Assembly (NCBI RefSeq): GCF_000372525.1 | Contig: NZ_AQUR01000097.1 | Location: 62,001 to 126,000, forward strand | Origin: Cupriavidus neocaledonicus | GTDB lineage: Bacteria > Pseudomonadota > Gammaproteobacteria > Burkholderiales > Burkholderiaceae | Length of the DNA stretch: 64,000 nt | Direction: 5' to 3' | Shown here: in pieces, positions 1 through 8,283 of the stretch | How positions within the stretch are numbered: the first letter of the stretch is position 1 | Layout of the letters: every line of letters starts with the position of its first letter | The notes under the pieces: generated by a model | The model's input: only the letters and a program-made list of their open reading frames with translations | The model's database searches: none | What the model was told of the DNA's origin: nothing | Position numbers and translations under genes: made by a program

Positions 1-175
1 TGGCCGCGCTGACCGCCAGCGCCAGGCCCGCGGCCGACACCAGCACATGGCCGAAGGCCCACAGCCGCCCCGCCGTGCTCGCGCGCAGCGCGAACACCAG
101 CCCCGCCGCAATGATCAGCGTGCCGCAGAAAAACACCATCATCACCACCGCAATGGTCTGCTGGTCCAGGTGCAA
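1..175 (-). CDS. Partial hypothetical membrane protein (N-terminal 58 residues)
   Basis: The first 58 codons of a leftward gene are visible and the rest lies beyond the window edge. I chose the TTG at 173-175 because the reverse strand shows GAGGA about 6 bases upstream and the frame stays open to the edge. Two hydrophobic segments are visible, residues 7-30 and about 38-58, joined by a short basic loop (R31, R37), so it is an inner-membrane protein starting with a helical hairpin. No family is recognised and no function can be assigned. Confidence 0.5.
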   Translation of the reverse strand, partial: MHLDQQTIAVVMMVFFCGTLIIAAGLVFALRASTAGRLWAFGHVLVSAAGLALAVSAA

Positions 176-722
176 GGGATTTCCTCAAGAATGCCGTCCG
201 CCCGCCGTCAATATCGATTGGCGGGGATCAGGCCACGGGGGCGCGACGCGAGGCATGCGGGCGTTGATTTCACCAGATGTGACGTGCGCTGTTTTTCATG
301 CCAGCCGCATGATAGCCCGTGCCGGCGCCAGCTTGGCACCCCCTGCAAGCCGGGTCGGCCGCGCTGCCGCAGTTTGGCCCGCGCCCAGGTGGTCGCGCGG
401 CCCAGGTGTGCCGTGGCGTCGACGCCCGCACGCCCGCGTGGTGGCGTTTTTCTGCAACACTCATGCCCGCTTGCTAACCTGACTGTGCGTTGGCGCAAGC
501 GCCTGGTGCGCCCTCTGGACACCGCATGCGCCACATCGCATGCCCCGCGCTTAGCCTATTCGCCACTCCTGGCTTTGCAAGCGGAACCAGCGGGGTAAAT
601 CGCCCCGGCTTTTGATTTAGCGGCCGCTGCACTGGATGGATAGAATCATGCGTTGCTCAACTCCGCACCGTCCTGCTGTTTCCGCCGCAATGTCTCATCG
701 CCGTGCTATTCCCGACCTTGGT
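176..722. other. Gene-poor stretch upstream of a small hypothetical gene
   Basis: About 550 bases without a convincing gene. Overlapping open frames on both strands have compositions typical of GC-rich antisense noise (Arg, Pro and Ala rich) and no ribosome site. A small hairpin (GGGG 592-595, CCCC 603-606) is followed by a short T run, a possible weak rightward terminator. The left part should hold the promoter of the partial membrane protein gene. No clear sigma-70 boxes were found. Confidence 0.4.
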
Positions 723-956
723 ATGACCATTTCCGCACTCTCGCTTGGTGCTATCCTGGACGACCTGCGCAGTGCCCCGCGGCCGCTGACTTCCGCGGAA
801 TATGCATACCTGGCCCAGCTGCGGCAACGCATCGTCACCGGCGACGCCGACCTGTGGACCACGCTCGAAACCGCGGGCGTGCCCTGCAGCGAACGCCGCC
901 TGTCGCCCGACGTCGTGCTGGCACTGACCGCGATCGGCCAGTTGCCGATGCACTGA
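723..956 (+). CDS. Small hypothetical protein (77 residues)
   Basis: A short acidic-to-neutral protein with coding-like composition: amphipathic N-terminal helix (LGAILDDLRS), then a TSAEYAYLAQLRQRI helix and a short C-terminal part. No signal peptide or membrane segment. In-frame upstream ATGs exist at 636 and 690, but the 29 residues they add are low-complexity and none of the starts has a clear ribosome site, so the start is uncertain. It lies alone between the left gene-free stretch and a LysR-type HTH protein. Family not recognised. Confidence 0.45.
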   Translation: MTISALSLGAILDDLRSAPRPLTSAEYAYLAQLRQRIVTGDADLWTTLETAGVPCSERRLSPDVVLALTAIGQLPMH

Positions 957-1118
957 CTGCGTCGCTGCCCCACGCCTCGCCGGAAGATTCCGCGCTGCAT
1001 TTCTGAATCCGGCTGCCCACCTGCCCCGCGCCGCCCCGCTACGATCGATCCACTTCGATCCGCCGGGGACCCGTCTCAGCGCGCGAGCGCGAAACCGCCC
1101 CCCGGCCATGACACGGGC

Positions 1119-1484
1119 ATGGCTTACCGACTTATCAACCGGCGCGTCTCCTTTCTCTCCCTGCGTGTCTTCGTCGCGCTGATGCAGCATCGCGACGCCG
1201 GCCGCGCCGCCCAGGCGCTCGGCATCCAGCCGCAAAGGCTCCATTACCAGCTGCGCCAGCTCGAGGCCGGGCTCGGCATGGCGCTGTTCCAGCCTTGCGG
1301 CACGGGCTGGCTGCCGACCGCGGCCGGGTTCAATGCCTTGCCCAAGATCCGCGCCATGCTCGACATCTGGGAGCAGATCCAGGCCAGCACCCACGCGCAG
1401 CGCCGTGCCGAAGCGCAGCGGCAGCGCGAACGCTGCGCGGTGCGCGTTGGCGCGGCATTCTGGGTGCGGCAGGCCACCATGTAG
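1119..1484 (+). CDS. LysR-type HTH domain-only protein
   Basis: 121 residues. Residues 12-60 read as a LysR-type winged HTH: FLSLRVFVALMQ, the helix with RAAQALGIQ, then LHYQLRQLEAGLGMALFQ, which is the usual recognition helix and wing. The frame stops after about 35 further residues rich in Arg, Ala and Gln, so the roughly 200-residue effector-binding domain of a LysR regulator is absent. Either a stand-alone DNA-binding protein or a truncated remnant; the downstream DNA is occupied by an intact methyltransferase on the other strand, so no detached effector domain is seen. Function beyond DNA binding cannot be stated. Confidence 0.6.
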   Translation: MAYRLINRRVSFLSLRVFVALMQHRDAGRAAQALGIQPQRLHYQLRQLEAGLGMALFQPCGTGWLPTAAGFNALPKIRAMLDIWEQIQASTHAQRRAEAQRQRERCAVRVGAAFWVRQATM

Positions 1485-1486
1485 GC

Positions 1487-2257
1487 TCAGGCAAGCCGTT
1501 CGCAGTGATAGGCCTCGGTGCGGTACGGGAAGGCGACCTCGGCGCGGTCCGACAGCGCCGGATGCCGGTCGATGAGCGCGTGCAGGCGCGCGCGCACGCG
1601 CGCCTGCTCCGGCTCGGGCAGCGACGCAATGAAGCTGACCGACATGACGCGATCCACGATCACCTGCTGGGGCGGCCCCACATGCGCGTAGGGCAGGCTC
1701 TGCAGCGTCAGCGGCCCGAAGCCCGCGGCGGGAAACACCCGCTTCCAGTCACCCTTGTAGAAGCGCGGGGCATCGCCTTCATGCGGCGCCATGATGGCAG
1801 TCAGCTGCGCCACCCAGTCCACGCTTTCGTCCCGGACGTTCCATACCAGTCCGAGCCGGCCGCCGGGGCGCAGCACGCGGCGAATCTCCGCCAGCGCGCG
1901 CGCGTTGGCAAACCAGTGGAACGCCTGTGCGCAGACCACGGCATCGACGCTGGCGTCTGGCAGCGGGATTGCCTCGGCGCTGCCTTCCAGCGCCTGCACC
2001 GGCGCCACCGCGGCCGCCAGTTGCGCACGCATCGGCGCCACCGGCTCCACCGCGATCACGGTGGCGCCGGTCTGCACCAGCCGGCGCGTGAACTTGCCGG
2101 TGCCAGCGCCGAGATCGAGCACGACGCGGCCCGCCTGCAAGTCAAGCGCGCCACGCAGCCAGGTGTCGATCTCGGCGGGGTATTCGGGTCGACCGCGCGC
2201 GTAGGTATCGGCCTGGCTGGCGAACCCCTGGGCGGCGGCTTGGTGGATGGTGGTCAT
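1487..2257 (-). CDS. Class I SAM-dependent methyltransferase
   Basis: 256-residue cytosolic enzyme of the Methyltransf_11/UbiE-like type. Motif I VLDLGAGTG (residues 46-54) binds S-adenosylmethionine; an acidic residue follows beta-2 (VIAVEPVAPM) and a PLPDASVDAVVCAQAFHW stretch forms motifs II-III. The substrate cannot be read from sequence. It lies 61 bases downstream of a sulfonate-type permease gene on the same strand and could be the last gene of that operon, though the gap and different function make this unsure. The ATG start agrees with the family N-terminus. Confidence 0.8.
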   Translation of the reverse strand: MTTIHQAAAQGFASQADTYARGRPEYPAEIDTWLRGALDLQAGRVVLDLGAGTGKFTRRLVQTGATVIAVEPVAPMRAQLAAAVAPVQALEGSAEAIPLPDASVDAVVCAQAFHWFANARALAEIRRVLRPGGRLGLVWNVRDESVDWVAQLTAIMAPHEGDAPRFYKGDWKRVFPAAGFGPLTLQSLPYAHVGPPQQVIVDRVMSVSFIASLPEPEQARVRARLHALIDRHPALSDRAEVAFPYRTEAYHCERLA

Positions 2258-2318
2258 GGGCAGGCTCCGCTTTGCTACCGGAGCCGTAGCCTACGCGTTC
2301 GCGCGGCATCGGACAAGG

Positions 2319-3200
2319 CTAGTGCTGCATGCCCCAGCGGCGCACGGTCAGCCGCTCCAGCGTGGTGAACACCAGCCCCTCGACCAGCAGGCCAATCAGG
2401 ATCACCGCGGCCAGCCCGGCGAAGACGCGGTCGGTATAGAGTTCATTGCGGTTCTGGAAGATGAACCAGCCCAGCCCGCCCTGCCCCGACGACGCGCCGA
2501 ACACCAGCTCGGCGGCGATCAGCGTGCGCCAGGCGAAGGCCCAGCCGATCTTCAGGCCCGACAGGATCGCGGGTAGCGCCGCCGGCACCAGCACCAGCGC
2601 GACATAGCGCAGCCCGCGCAGCCCGTAGTTGCGCCCGGCCATGCGCAGTGTCAGCGGCACCGCGCGAAAGCCCGCGTACATGTTCAGCGCCAGCGGCCAC
2701 AGCACCGAATGGATCAGCACGAACACCAGGCTGCCGGTGCCCAGCCCGAACCACAGCAGCGCCAGCGGCAACAGCGCAATCGCCGGCAGCGGGTTGAACA
2801 TGGCGGTAAGCGTGTCCAGCAGGTCGCGCCCGAGGCGCGTCGATACCGCCAGCGAGGTCAGCACGAACGCCAGCACGATGCCGGCGGCATAACCGCGCAG
2901 CAGCACCGACAGCGAGATCGCCGCCTTGCCCGGCAGCTCGCCGCTTGCCACCGCGGCGCCGAAGGCGCGCAGCGTGTCCAGGCAGGACGGCAGCAGCAGC
3001 GCGTTGTCGTGGACGCGCGCCACGGCTTCCCAGATCAGTCCCAGCGCCAGCAGGATCAGCGCCTTGCGCAGCCAGTCCTGCTGCCACGCCCGCTGGTGCC
3101 ACGGCAGTGCGCGCGCCAGCGGGGCTGCGGTGAAGGGCTCGGGCTCGCGCTCGTATTCGGGCCGCAGCGGGCCGGCCAGGTTTAGGGAGGGTTGGGTCAT
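2319..3200 (-). CDS. ABC transporter permease, sulfonate/nitrate/taurine type
   Basis: 293 residues, a BPD_transp_1 permease of the SsuC/TauC family. A hydrophilic N-terminus of about 45 residues precedes roughly six membrane helices, beginning with LRKALILLALGLIWEAVA. The cytoplasmic EAA-like loop, which docks the ATPase, is in the segment MAGRNYGLRGLRYVALVLVP and continues to AALPAILSGLKIGWAFAWR. It forms one operon with the ATPase (stop at 3217) and binding protein upstream. Substrate is inferred from the operon (TauD-like dioxygenase and nearby sulfite dehydrogenase) to be a sulfonate or other organosulfur compound. Confidence 0.85.
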   Translation of the reverse strand: MTQPSLNLAGPLRPEYEREPEPFTAAPLARALPWHQRAWQQDWLRKALILLALGLIWEAVARVHDNALLLPSCLDTLRAFGAAVASGELPGKAAISLSVLLRGYAAGIVLAFVLTSLAVSTRLGRDLLDTLTAMFNPLPAIALLPLALLWFGLGTGSLVFVLIHSVLWPLALNMYAGFRAVPLTLRMAGRNYGLRGLRYVALVLVPAALPAILSGLKIGWAFAWRTLIAAELVFGASSGQGGLGWFIFQNRNELYTDRVFAGLAAVILIGLLVEGLVFTTLERLTVRRWGMQH

Positions 3201-3216
3201 GATGCGATGTCGGTTT

Positions 3217-4053
3217 TCAGCGCGCCGCCGCAGTGCGCGCCGGCGGCTGTGCCACGGTGGCGGGCGTGTCGAACAGCAGGCCGTGGATGCGCTGCGCCGC
3301 GGCCTGGAACTCGGCGCTGCCCTGGCTGGCCAGGCTGAACTGGTGACTGTCGAGCTCCGCGCGCACGCGCCCCGGATGCGGCGACAGCAGCAGGATGCGG
3401 CTGCCCACCACCAGCGCTTCTTCGATCGAATGGGTCACGAACAGCAGCGTCAGCGCGGCGTCAGCGCACAGCGCCAGCAGTTCTTCCTGCATGCGCCGGC
3501 GCGTCAGGGCGTCGAGCGCGGCAAAGGGTTCGTCCATCAGCAGCACCTTGGGCCGCATCGCCAGCGCGCGCGCAATCGCCACGCGCTGCTTCATGCCGCC
3601 CGACAAGGTGTGCGGATAGGCACCGGCAAACTCGGCCAGGCCCACCTTGCGCAGGCTGTCCAGTGCCAGCTCGCCCGCGGCCGCGCGCGACAGGCCGTGC
3701 GCGTGCCGCAGCGGGAACATCACGTTCTGCAGCACCGTCTTCCACGGCGGCAGCTGGTCGAACTCCTGGAACACCACGATGCGGTCCGGGCCAGGCTGCT
3801 GCACGCGCCGGCCCTCGAGCCGGATCTCGCCCTCGCTGGGCGCGACGAAGCCCGCCACCGCCTTCAGCAGCGTGGACTTGCCGCAGCCCGAAGGGCCCAG
3901 CAGCACGAAGCGGTCGCCCGCGTGCACGTCGAAGCTGACGCGGTGCGTGGCGCGCACGATGCGTTCGGGCGTGCGGTACTCCAGCGACACGCCGTCCACC
4001 TGCAGCAGCGGCGCGGCGCGGTCCGAGACCACGCGCAGGTTGTGGGTGGCCAT
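3217..4053 (-). CDS. ABC transporter ATP-binding protein, sulfonate type
   Basis: 278-residue ATPase of the SsuB/TauB group. Walker A GPSGCGKST is at residues 53-61, the Q-loop at FQEFDQ near 95-100, the signature LSGGM at 150-154 and Walker B LLMDEP at 171-176, followed by the D-loop and the switch His in VTHSIEEA. The ATG at 4053 is preferred because it gives a normal N-terminus and sits 2 bases after the stop of the binding-protein gene; the frame is open much further upstream, but that is antisense-frame noise. It energises the permease encoded immediately downstream. Confidence 0.88.
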   Translation of the reverse strand: MATHNLRVVSDRAAPLLQVDGVSLEYRTPERIVRATHRVSFDVHAGDRFVLLGPSGCGKSTLLKAVAGFVAPSEGEIRLEGRRVQQPGPDRIVVFQEFDQLPPWKTVLQNVMFPLRHAHGLSRAAAGELALDSLRKVGLAEFAGAYPHTLSGGMKQRVAIARALAMRPKVLLMDEPFAALDALTRRRMQEELLALCADAALTLLFVTHSIEEALVVGSRILLLSPHPGRVRAELDSHQFSLASQGSAEFQAAAQRIHGLLFDTPATVAQPPARTAAAR

Positions 4054-4055
4054 GC

Positions 4056-5072
4056 TCAGCTCCCTTGCGCGGTGACCGGATCCGGGAAGAAATAGTCCTG
4101 CCAGGACTTGGGCTGGTTGCGGATCGCGCCGACACGATGCATGAACGACGCCAGCGCGAAGGTGTTCTGCGGCGCGACGCGGAACTGCACCTGCGGGTTC
4201 TTCAGCACGCGCAGCAGCAGCGCGCGGTCGGTGCGCGCCTTGCTCTGGCGCAGGTAGATGTCGGCGGCGGCCTCGGGATTGGCGGTGGCAAAGGCGGCGG
4301 CCTCGGCCAGCGCATCGACAAAGGCGCGATAGGTCTTCGGGTTGTCGTTGCGGAACTTCTCGGTGGCGTACAGCACCGTGGCCGAGCTCGGTCCGCCCAG
4401 CACGTCGTATGAGTTCAGCACGATGCGCGCATTCGGGTTGCCGGCCAGCTCCTGCTCCTGGAACGGCGGGTTGCCGAAGTGGCCGGTGATCTCGGTGCCG
4501 CCGGCAATGATGGCCGCCGCCGCATCCGGATGCGGCACCGCCACGGTCCACTTGTCGAGGCGGTTGTATTCCTTGTCGCCCCACTGCCTGGCCGCGGCGA
4601 GCTGCAGCACGCGCGACTGCACCGAGACGCCGACCGCCGGCAGCGCGATGCGGTCCTTGTCGGTGAAATCGGCAATGGTGCGGACCTTGGTATTGTTGCT
4701 GACCAGGTAGTAGGGGAAGTTGCCCAGCGAGGCGACGCCACGCACGTTCTGCTTGCCGTGGGTACGGTCCCACAGCGTCAGCAGTGGCCCCACGCCGGCG
4801 CCGGCAATATCGATGGCGCCAGACAGCAGCGCGTCATTGACCGCGGCGCCGCCGGACAGCTGGGTCCATTCGACCTTGATGTCGACGCCGTGCTGCCGGC
4901 CGTGCTTCTCGATCAGCTGCTGGTCGCGCGCCACGTTGAGCAGCAGGTAGACCACGCCGAATTGTTCGGCAATGCGCAGCCGGCCTTCGGCGTGCGCGCT
5001 GCCGGTGAGGGCCAGGCCGGCGCCGAGCGCCAGCAGGCCGAGCTTGCGGGAAAGACGAGTGAACATGTTCAT
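4056..5072 (-). CDS. ABC transporter substrate-binding protein, sulfonate type
   Basis: 338 residues with a cleavable signal peptide (basic start MNMFTRLSRK, hydrophobic core, AHA cleavage near residue 28), so periplasmic. The mature part starts with RLRIAEQFGVVYLLLNVARDQQ and belongs to the SsuA/NMT1-like binding-protein group that captures sulfonates, taurine or nitrate for SsuC-type permeases. An in-frame ATG two codons later is a possible alternative start. Gene order binding protein, ATPase, permease with almost no spacing argues for a single importer unit. The exact ligand is unknown. Confidence 0.85.
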   Translation of the reverse strand: MNMFTRLSRKLGLLALGAGLALTGSAHAEGRLRIAEQFGVVYLLLNVARDQQLIEKHGRQHGVDIKVEWTQLSGGAAVNDALLSGAIDIAGAGVGPLLTLWDRTHGKQNVRGVASLGNFPYYLVSNNTKVRTIADFTDKDRIALPAVGVSVQSRVLQLAAARQWGDKEYNRLDKWTVAVPHPDAAAAIIAGGTEITGHFGNPPFQEQELAGNPNARIVLNSYDVLGGPSSATVLYATEKFRNDNPKTYRAFVDALAEAAAFATANPEAAADIYLRQSKARTDRALLLRVLKNPQVQFRVAPQNTFALASFMHRVGAIRNQPKSWQDYFFPDPVTAQGS

Positions 5073-5146
5073 GATTCCGGGGCATGCGTTGGAGCGGCGT
5101 TCGCGCAAGCGAACGCCAAGGGATGGCTTGCGAAGCGTTGCCGCGC

Positions 5147-6079
5147 TCAGCGCGGCACGTCGCCTTCGATGGTGGTGCGGTACATCACGCGCCGCAGGTG
5201 CGGCGGACAGCCCGCGGCCAGGTGCAGTAGCGAGCGGTTGTCCCAGAACACCAGGTCGTGCGGCTGCCAGCGGTGGCGGTATAGATGGGCAGGCTTGACG
5301 CTGTGCGCAAACAACTGGTCCAGCAGCGCGCGGCTTTCGTCCTCGGGCAGGCCGACGATGCGGGTGGTGAAGTGTTCGCTGACGAACAGCGCCTTGCGCC
5401 CGGTTTCCGGATGGGTCCGTACCACCGGCTGCAGCACCGGCCGGACCTGCGCCACCTGCTCCGGCGTCAGGTCGGGCCGCCACGGGCTGCGCTGCTGCAG
5501 CTCGGCGTAGCGGGCCAGGTAGGTGTGTTCGGCTTGCCTGCCTTCGACCGCGCGCTGGAGCGCGGCCGGCAGCGTGTCCCACGCCAGGTGCATGTTGGCG
5601 AACAGCGTATCGCCGCCTTCGGCGGGCAGCTCGCGCGCATGCAGCAGCGAGCCCAGGCTGGGCCGCTCCTTGTACGACAGGTCCGAATGCCAGAAATGGC
5701 CGGCATCGCCCAGCCCGATCGGCTTGCCGTCCTCGACCACGTTGGAGACCACCAGCACCTCCGGATGGCCGGGCAGCTGAAACTGGTGCAGCACGTGGAC
5801 CTGCAGCGGGCCGAAGCGGCGGCTGAAGGCGATCTGCTGTGCGGGCGTGATGCGCTGGTCGCGGAATACCAGCACGTGGTGGTCGAGGTGGGCGCGATGG
5901 ATGCGCGCGAACTCCGCTGCCGACAGCGGTTGCGACAGGTCCAGTCCGATCACCTCGGCGCCCAGCGGCGCATCGAGCGGGCGGATCTCGAAGCGAACTG
6001 GGGCAACGGAAGAAGAAGCGGTGGCAAGCGGTGCGCTGTGCGGGCGCGAAGCGCGGGGGTGGGCGGTTGCGGTCGTCAT
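5147..6079 (-). CDS. TauD/TfdA-family Fe(II)/2-oxoglutarate dioxygenase
   Basis: 310 residues from the ATG at 6079. Metal ligands are the HxD motif at H131-S132-D133 and the distal His at about residue 286 (in NRSLLHLAAG), with conserved Arg residues at 297-301 that should bind 2-oxoglutarate. Members couple 2-oxoglutarate decarboxylation to oxygenolysis, commonly releasing sulfite from taurine or alkylsulfonates or sulfate from alkyl sulfates. It is the first gene of the leftward operon with a sulfonate importer, so a desulfonating role is likely. A longer frame back to 6172 exists, but the added 31 residues look non-conserved. Confidence 0.85.
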   Translation of the reverse strand: MTTATAHPRASRPHSAPLATASSSVAPVRFEIRPLDAPLGAEVIGLDLSQPLSAAEFARIHRAHLDHHVLVFRDQRITPAQQIAFSRRFGPLQVHVLHQFQLPGHPEVLVVSNVVEDGKPIGLGDAGHFWHSDLSYKERPSLGSLLHARELPAEGGDTLFANMHLAWDTLPAALQRAVEGRQAEHTYLARYAELQQRSPWRPDLTPEQVAQVRPVLQPVVRTHPETGRKALFVSEHFTTRIVGLPEDESRALLDQLFAHSVKPAHLYRHRWQPHDLVFWDNRSLLHLAAGCPPHLRRVMYRTTIEGDVPR

Positions 6080-6166
6080 GGCAGGCTCTGGCATACGGGG
6101 GGAAAGCCGATGCGGCATCCGTGATGCCGCGTACAAGCTTGCACTGTAGAGAGCGGGCCAGCGCAG

Positions 6167-6199
6167 GGTCAACGAATCATATCGCTGGCCCTTATCCGC
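6167..6199 (-). promoter_or_regulatory. Candidate CysB/SsuR-type operator upstream of the left sulfonate operon
   Basis: Read on the minus strand this 33-base stretch has GATAA, then 11 bases, then ATGATTCGTTGA. It matches the stretch at 8194-8226 at 21 of 33 positions without gaps (GCNGATAA and ATNATTCGTTNA being the fixed parts). It lies about 88 bases before the dioxygenase start. Two divergent sulfur operons sharing it suggests a common regulator of sulfur limitation. The regulator name is inference. Confidence 0.4.
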
Positions 6200-6252
6200 T
6201 CAGCGCATATCCATGTCTTGACATTGCCGTGCCCCGTCACGGCCGGCACGGC

Positions 6253-6840
6253 TCAGGGCTTGCCGGGGCAGCCGCTGCGGCAGGGCACGTTGGCCGTGTC
6301 CGGACGCGCGTCGGCGACAAAGCCAGCGCGGTTCGGCATCTTCACCTGCGGCAGGGTGCGCGCGTCCAGCACCGCATCGGCGGGGACGATGCCGTTCCTG
6401 TGCAGCAGCCATGCGGTCACGGCATAGACCTCGTCCGACGTCAGGCTCTGCGGCGCGTCGTACGGCATGGCACGGTTGATGAAGTCGAACACCGTGGTCG
6501 CATAGGGCCAGAAGCTGCCGATGGTCTTGACCGGATCCTTGCCTTTGGCGGCATCCGCCAGCGTGCCTTGCCCGCCTACCAGCGCATCGGCGGGCTTGCC
6601 TTCGCCATTGGCGCCGTGGCACGCGGCACAGCGTTGCGCATAGACCTGCTGGCCTTGCGCGACCGTGCCGCGGCCCGGCGGCAGGCCCGCCCCATCCGGC
6701 GTGACATCGATATTCCACGCGGCAAGCTCGCGCTCGCTGGCGGGGCGGCCCAGGCCGTAGGACTGCGCAGCGGCACCATGGGCAGCGCAGGCCAGCGCCA
6801 GCATCGCGGCGGCGCCGCGGATCGGTTCAGGCACGCGCAT
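6253..6840 (-). CDS. sorB: Monoheme cytochrome c, probable sulfite dehydrogenase electron-accepting subunit
   Basis: 195 residues with a signal peptide (hydrophobic residues 9-25, cleavage near AAA-QS), so periplasmic. One CxxCH haem-c site, CAACH, is at residues 71-75; a Met near MPYD about 60 residues later is a plausible sixth ligand. The C-terminus carries an unusual VPCRSGCPG with two extra cysteines. The ATG overlaps the end of the molybdenum subunit gene by 14 bases, implying translational coupling. Known SorB/SoxD-type cytochromes accept electrons from the Mo subunit and pass them to the respiratory chain. SoxD usually has two haem domains; this has one, so SorB-like is the better label. 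Confidence 0.8.
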   Translation of the reverse strand: MRVPEPIRGAAAMLALACAAHGAAAQSYGLGRPASERELAAWNIDVTPDGAGLPPGRGTVAQGQQVYAQRCAACHGANGEGKPADALVGGQGTLADAAKGKDPVKTIGSFWPYATTVFDFINRAMPYDAPQSLTSDEVYAVTAWLLHRNGIVPADAVLDARTLPQVKMPNRAGFVADARPDTANVPCRSGCPGKP

Positions 6841-8068
6841 TGGCAATGCTCCCGTCCGCGCCCACGCGCCAGCGCTGGATCGCGTTGTAGTGATAGGTGG
6901 AAGCCACGCCACGCGCGGCCACCAGCTGGTCCGGCGTGGGCTGGACATTGCCGGCTTCATCGATGGCGCGGCTCTCCAGCGCGGCCGGGCCGCCATCCCA
7001 GCGCCACGGCAGGCGAAAGCGCACCAGCGCGCGGTCCAGCACCGGCTCCTGCAGCTGTGCCTCGCGCCAGCTGCGCCCGCCATCGACCGACACTTCGACG
7101 CGCCGGATACGGCCGTGGCCGGACCACGCCAGGCCAGAGATCTCGTAGAAGCCGCGCTCGCGCAGCCTGTGGTCCGGAGCAGGGAAGGTGATCACGGATT
7201 TCACGTCCATCAGGAAGGTGAACTGCCGCGCGCTGCCGTCGGGCAGCGAGTCGGTGTACTTGGCGGTCTCTTCGCGCGACATGAACGGCGCGCGGCCCAG
7301 CTTCAGGCGCCGCAGCCACTTGATGCTCATGTTGCCCTCATAGCCCGGCAGGAACAGCCGCAGCGGATAACCATGCTCGGGCCGCAGCATCTCGCCGTTC
7401 TGCGCATAGACCAGCAGCGCGTCTTCCCGTGCCTTGGCCAGCGGCACGCTGCGCGTCATGGCCGCGGCGTCGGCGCCCTCGGCCAGCACCCACGCCGCCT
7501 CCGGCGCCACGCCGGCCTCGTCCAGCACCACTGACAGCGGCACGCCGGTCCATTCGCAGCAGGACAGCAGTCCGTGGCTGATCTGCACCGACTTTGCAGC
7601 CGGTGCCTTCCACTCGCGCCCGGTATTGCCGGAACACTCCAAAAAATGGATGCGCGACACCGACGGCAACCGCACCAGGTCGTCCATGGTGAAAACGCGC
7701 GGGCGCGCCACCAGCCCGTGCACCGCGAGCCGGTGTCGTGCCGGGTCGATCAGCGGAATGCCGGCGTGGTGGCGCTCGAACACCAGCCCGGTCGGCGTGA
7801 TGATGCCGCGCAGGTCCTGCAGCGGCGTCATCGACGAATTGGCGCCAGGCAGCGGCGCCGCGCCGCGGCTGCGCCGCACCACGTCTTTCTCGAACGGGGA
7901 CGGCTGGCCGTAGGCATGCCACAGCACGGGCTCGCCCGGCGTGCGCGTCCACGGCGCAACCGTCAGGGGTTCAGCGCGCGCCGCAGTGGCGGCGCCGGCC
8001 GCGGCGGCGCCCAGCACCGCCCCGCGCTGCAGGAAGCGCCGGCGGCCGGAACTCAGGTCATTGCTCAT
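6827..8068 (-). CDS. sorA: SoxC/SorA-type molybdopterin sulfite dehydrogenase subunit
   Basis: 413 residues of the sulfite oxidase/SoxC family. A Tat signal (RRRFLQ at residues 9-14, then an Ala-rich core) indicates export of the folded Mo enzyme. The Mo-ligating cysteine is C145 in HFLECSGN. The C-terminal third is the Mo-co dimerisation domain (VEVSVDGGRSW and a DEAGNVQP stretch). Overall sequence is closer to SoxC than to animal sulfite oxidase, but no other sox genes are nearby. With the monoheme cytochrome immediately downstream it should oxidise sulfite to sulfate in the periplasm, detoxifying sulfite released by the flanking desulfonation systems. Confidence 0.85.
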   Translation of the reverse strand: MSNDLSSGRRRFLQRGAVLGAAAAGAATAARAEPLTVAPWTRTPGEPVLWHAYGQPSPFEKDVVRRSRGAAPLPGANSSMTPLQDLRGIITPTGLVFERHHAGIPLIDPARHRLAVHGLVARPRVFTMDDLVRLPSVSRIHFLECSGNTGREWKAPAAKSVQISHGLLSCCEWTGVPLSVVLDEAGVAPEAAWVLAEGADAAAMTRSVPLAKAREDALLVYAQNGEMLRPEHGYPLRLFLPGYEGNMSIKWLRRLKLGRAPFMSREETAKYTDSLPDGSARQFTFLMDVKSVITFPAPDHRLRERGFYEISGLAWSGHGRIRRVEVSVDGGRSWREAQLQEPVLDRALVRFRLPWRWDGGPAALESRAIDEAGNVQPTPDQLVAARGVASTYHYNAIQRWRVGADGSIANARA

Positions 8069-8193
8069 CGTGAGGGCGTGGTCAGTCTGGTAGCGATCAA
8101 AATGCGCAGACTGTAGGACAGCACCGGCACTCGGCCAACGAAGAAGATTGCATGCCGATATGCCAACGCCGCCCTGCGCGCCATATGCGCGGG

Positions 8194-8226
8194 GCCGATA
8201 ACCAAAGCCGGAATCATTCGTTCAGG
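8194..8226 (+). promoter_or_regulatory. Candidate CysB/SsuR-type operator upstream of the right sulfonate operon
   Basis: Plus-strand counterpart of the minus-strand site at 6167-6199: GCCGATAA at 8194-8201, then CGGAATCATTCGTTCAGG at 8209-8226. It ends 57 bases before the ATG at 8284. A third version, ATA at 18541 and GGAATCGCTCGTT to 18565, keeps the same spacing of 15 bases between ATA and the seven-base block ending TCGTT. CysB-family sites are known to control sulfonate genes in related bacteria; binding here is inferred. Confidence 0.4.
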
Positions 8227-8283
8227 TCCGCGCGCAGCGCCGCTTATCGTGGAGCCGTCCTCCACTTCAAGAAGGTCTGCATC

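Noticed and set aside
4056-5582. N-terminally extended binding protein starting near 5582
   Set aside because: The extension overlaps the TauD-like gene in another frame; the start at 5072 gives a proper signal peptide.
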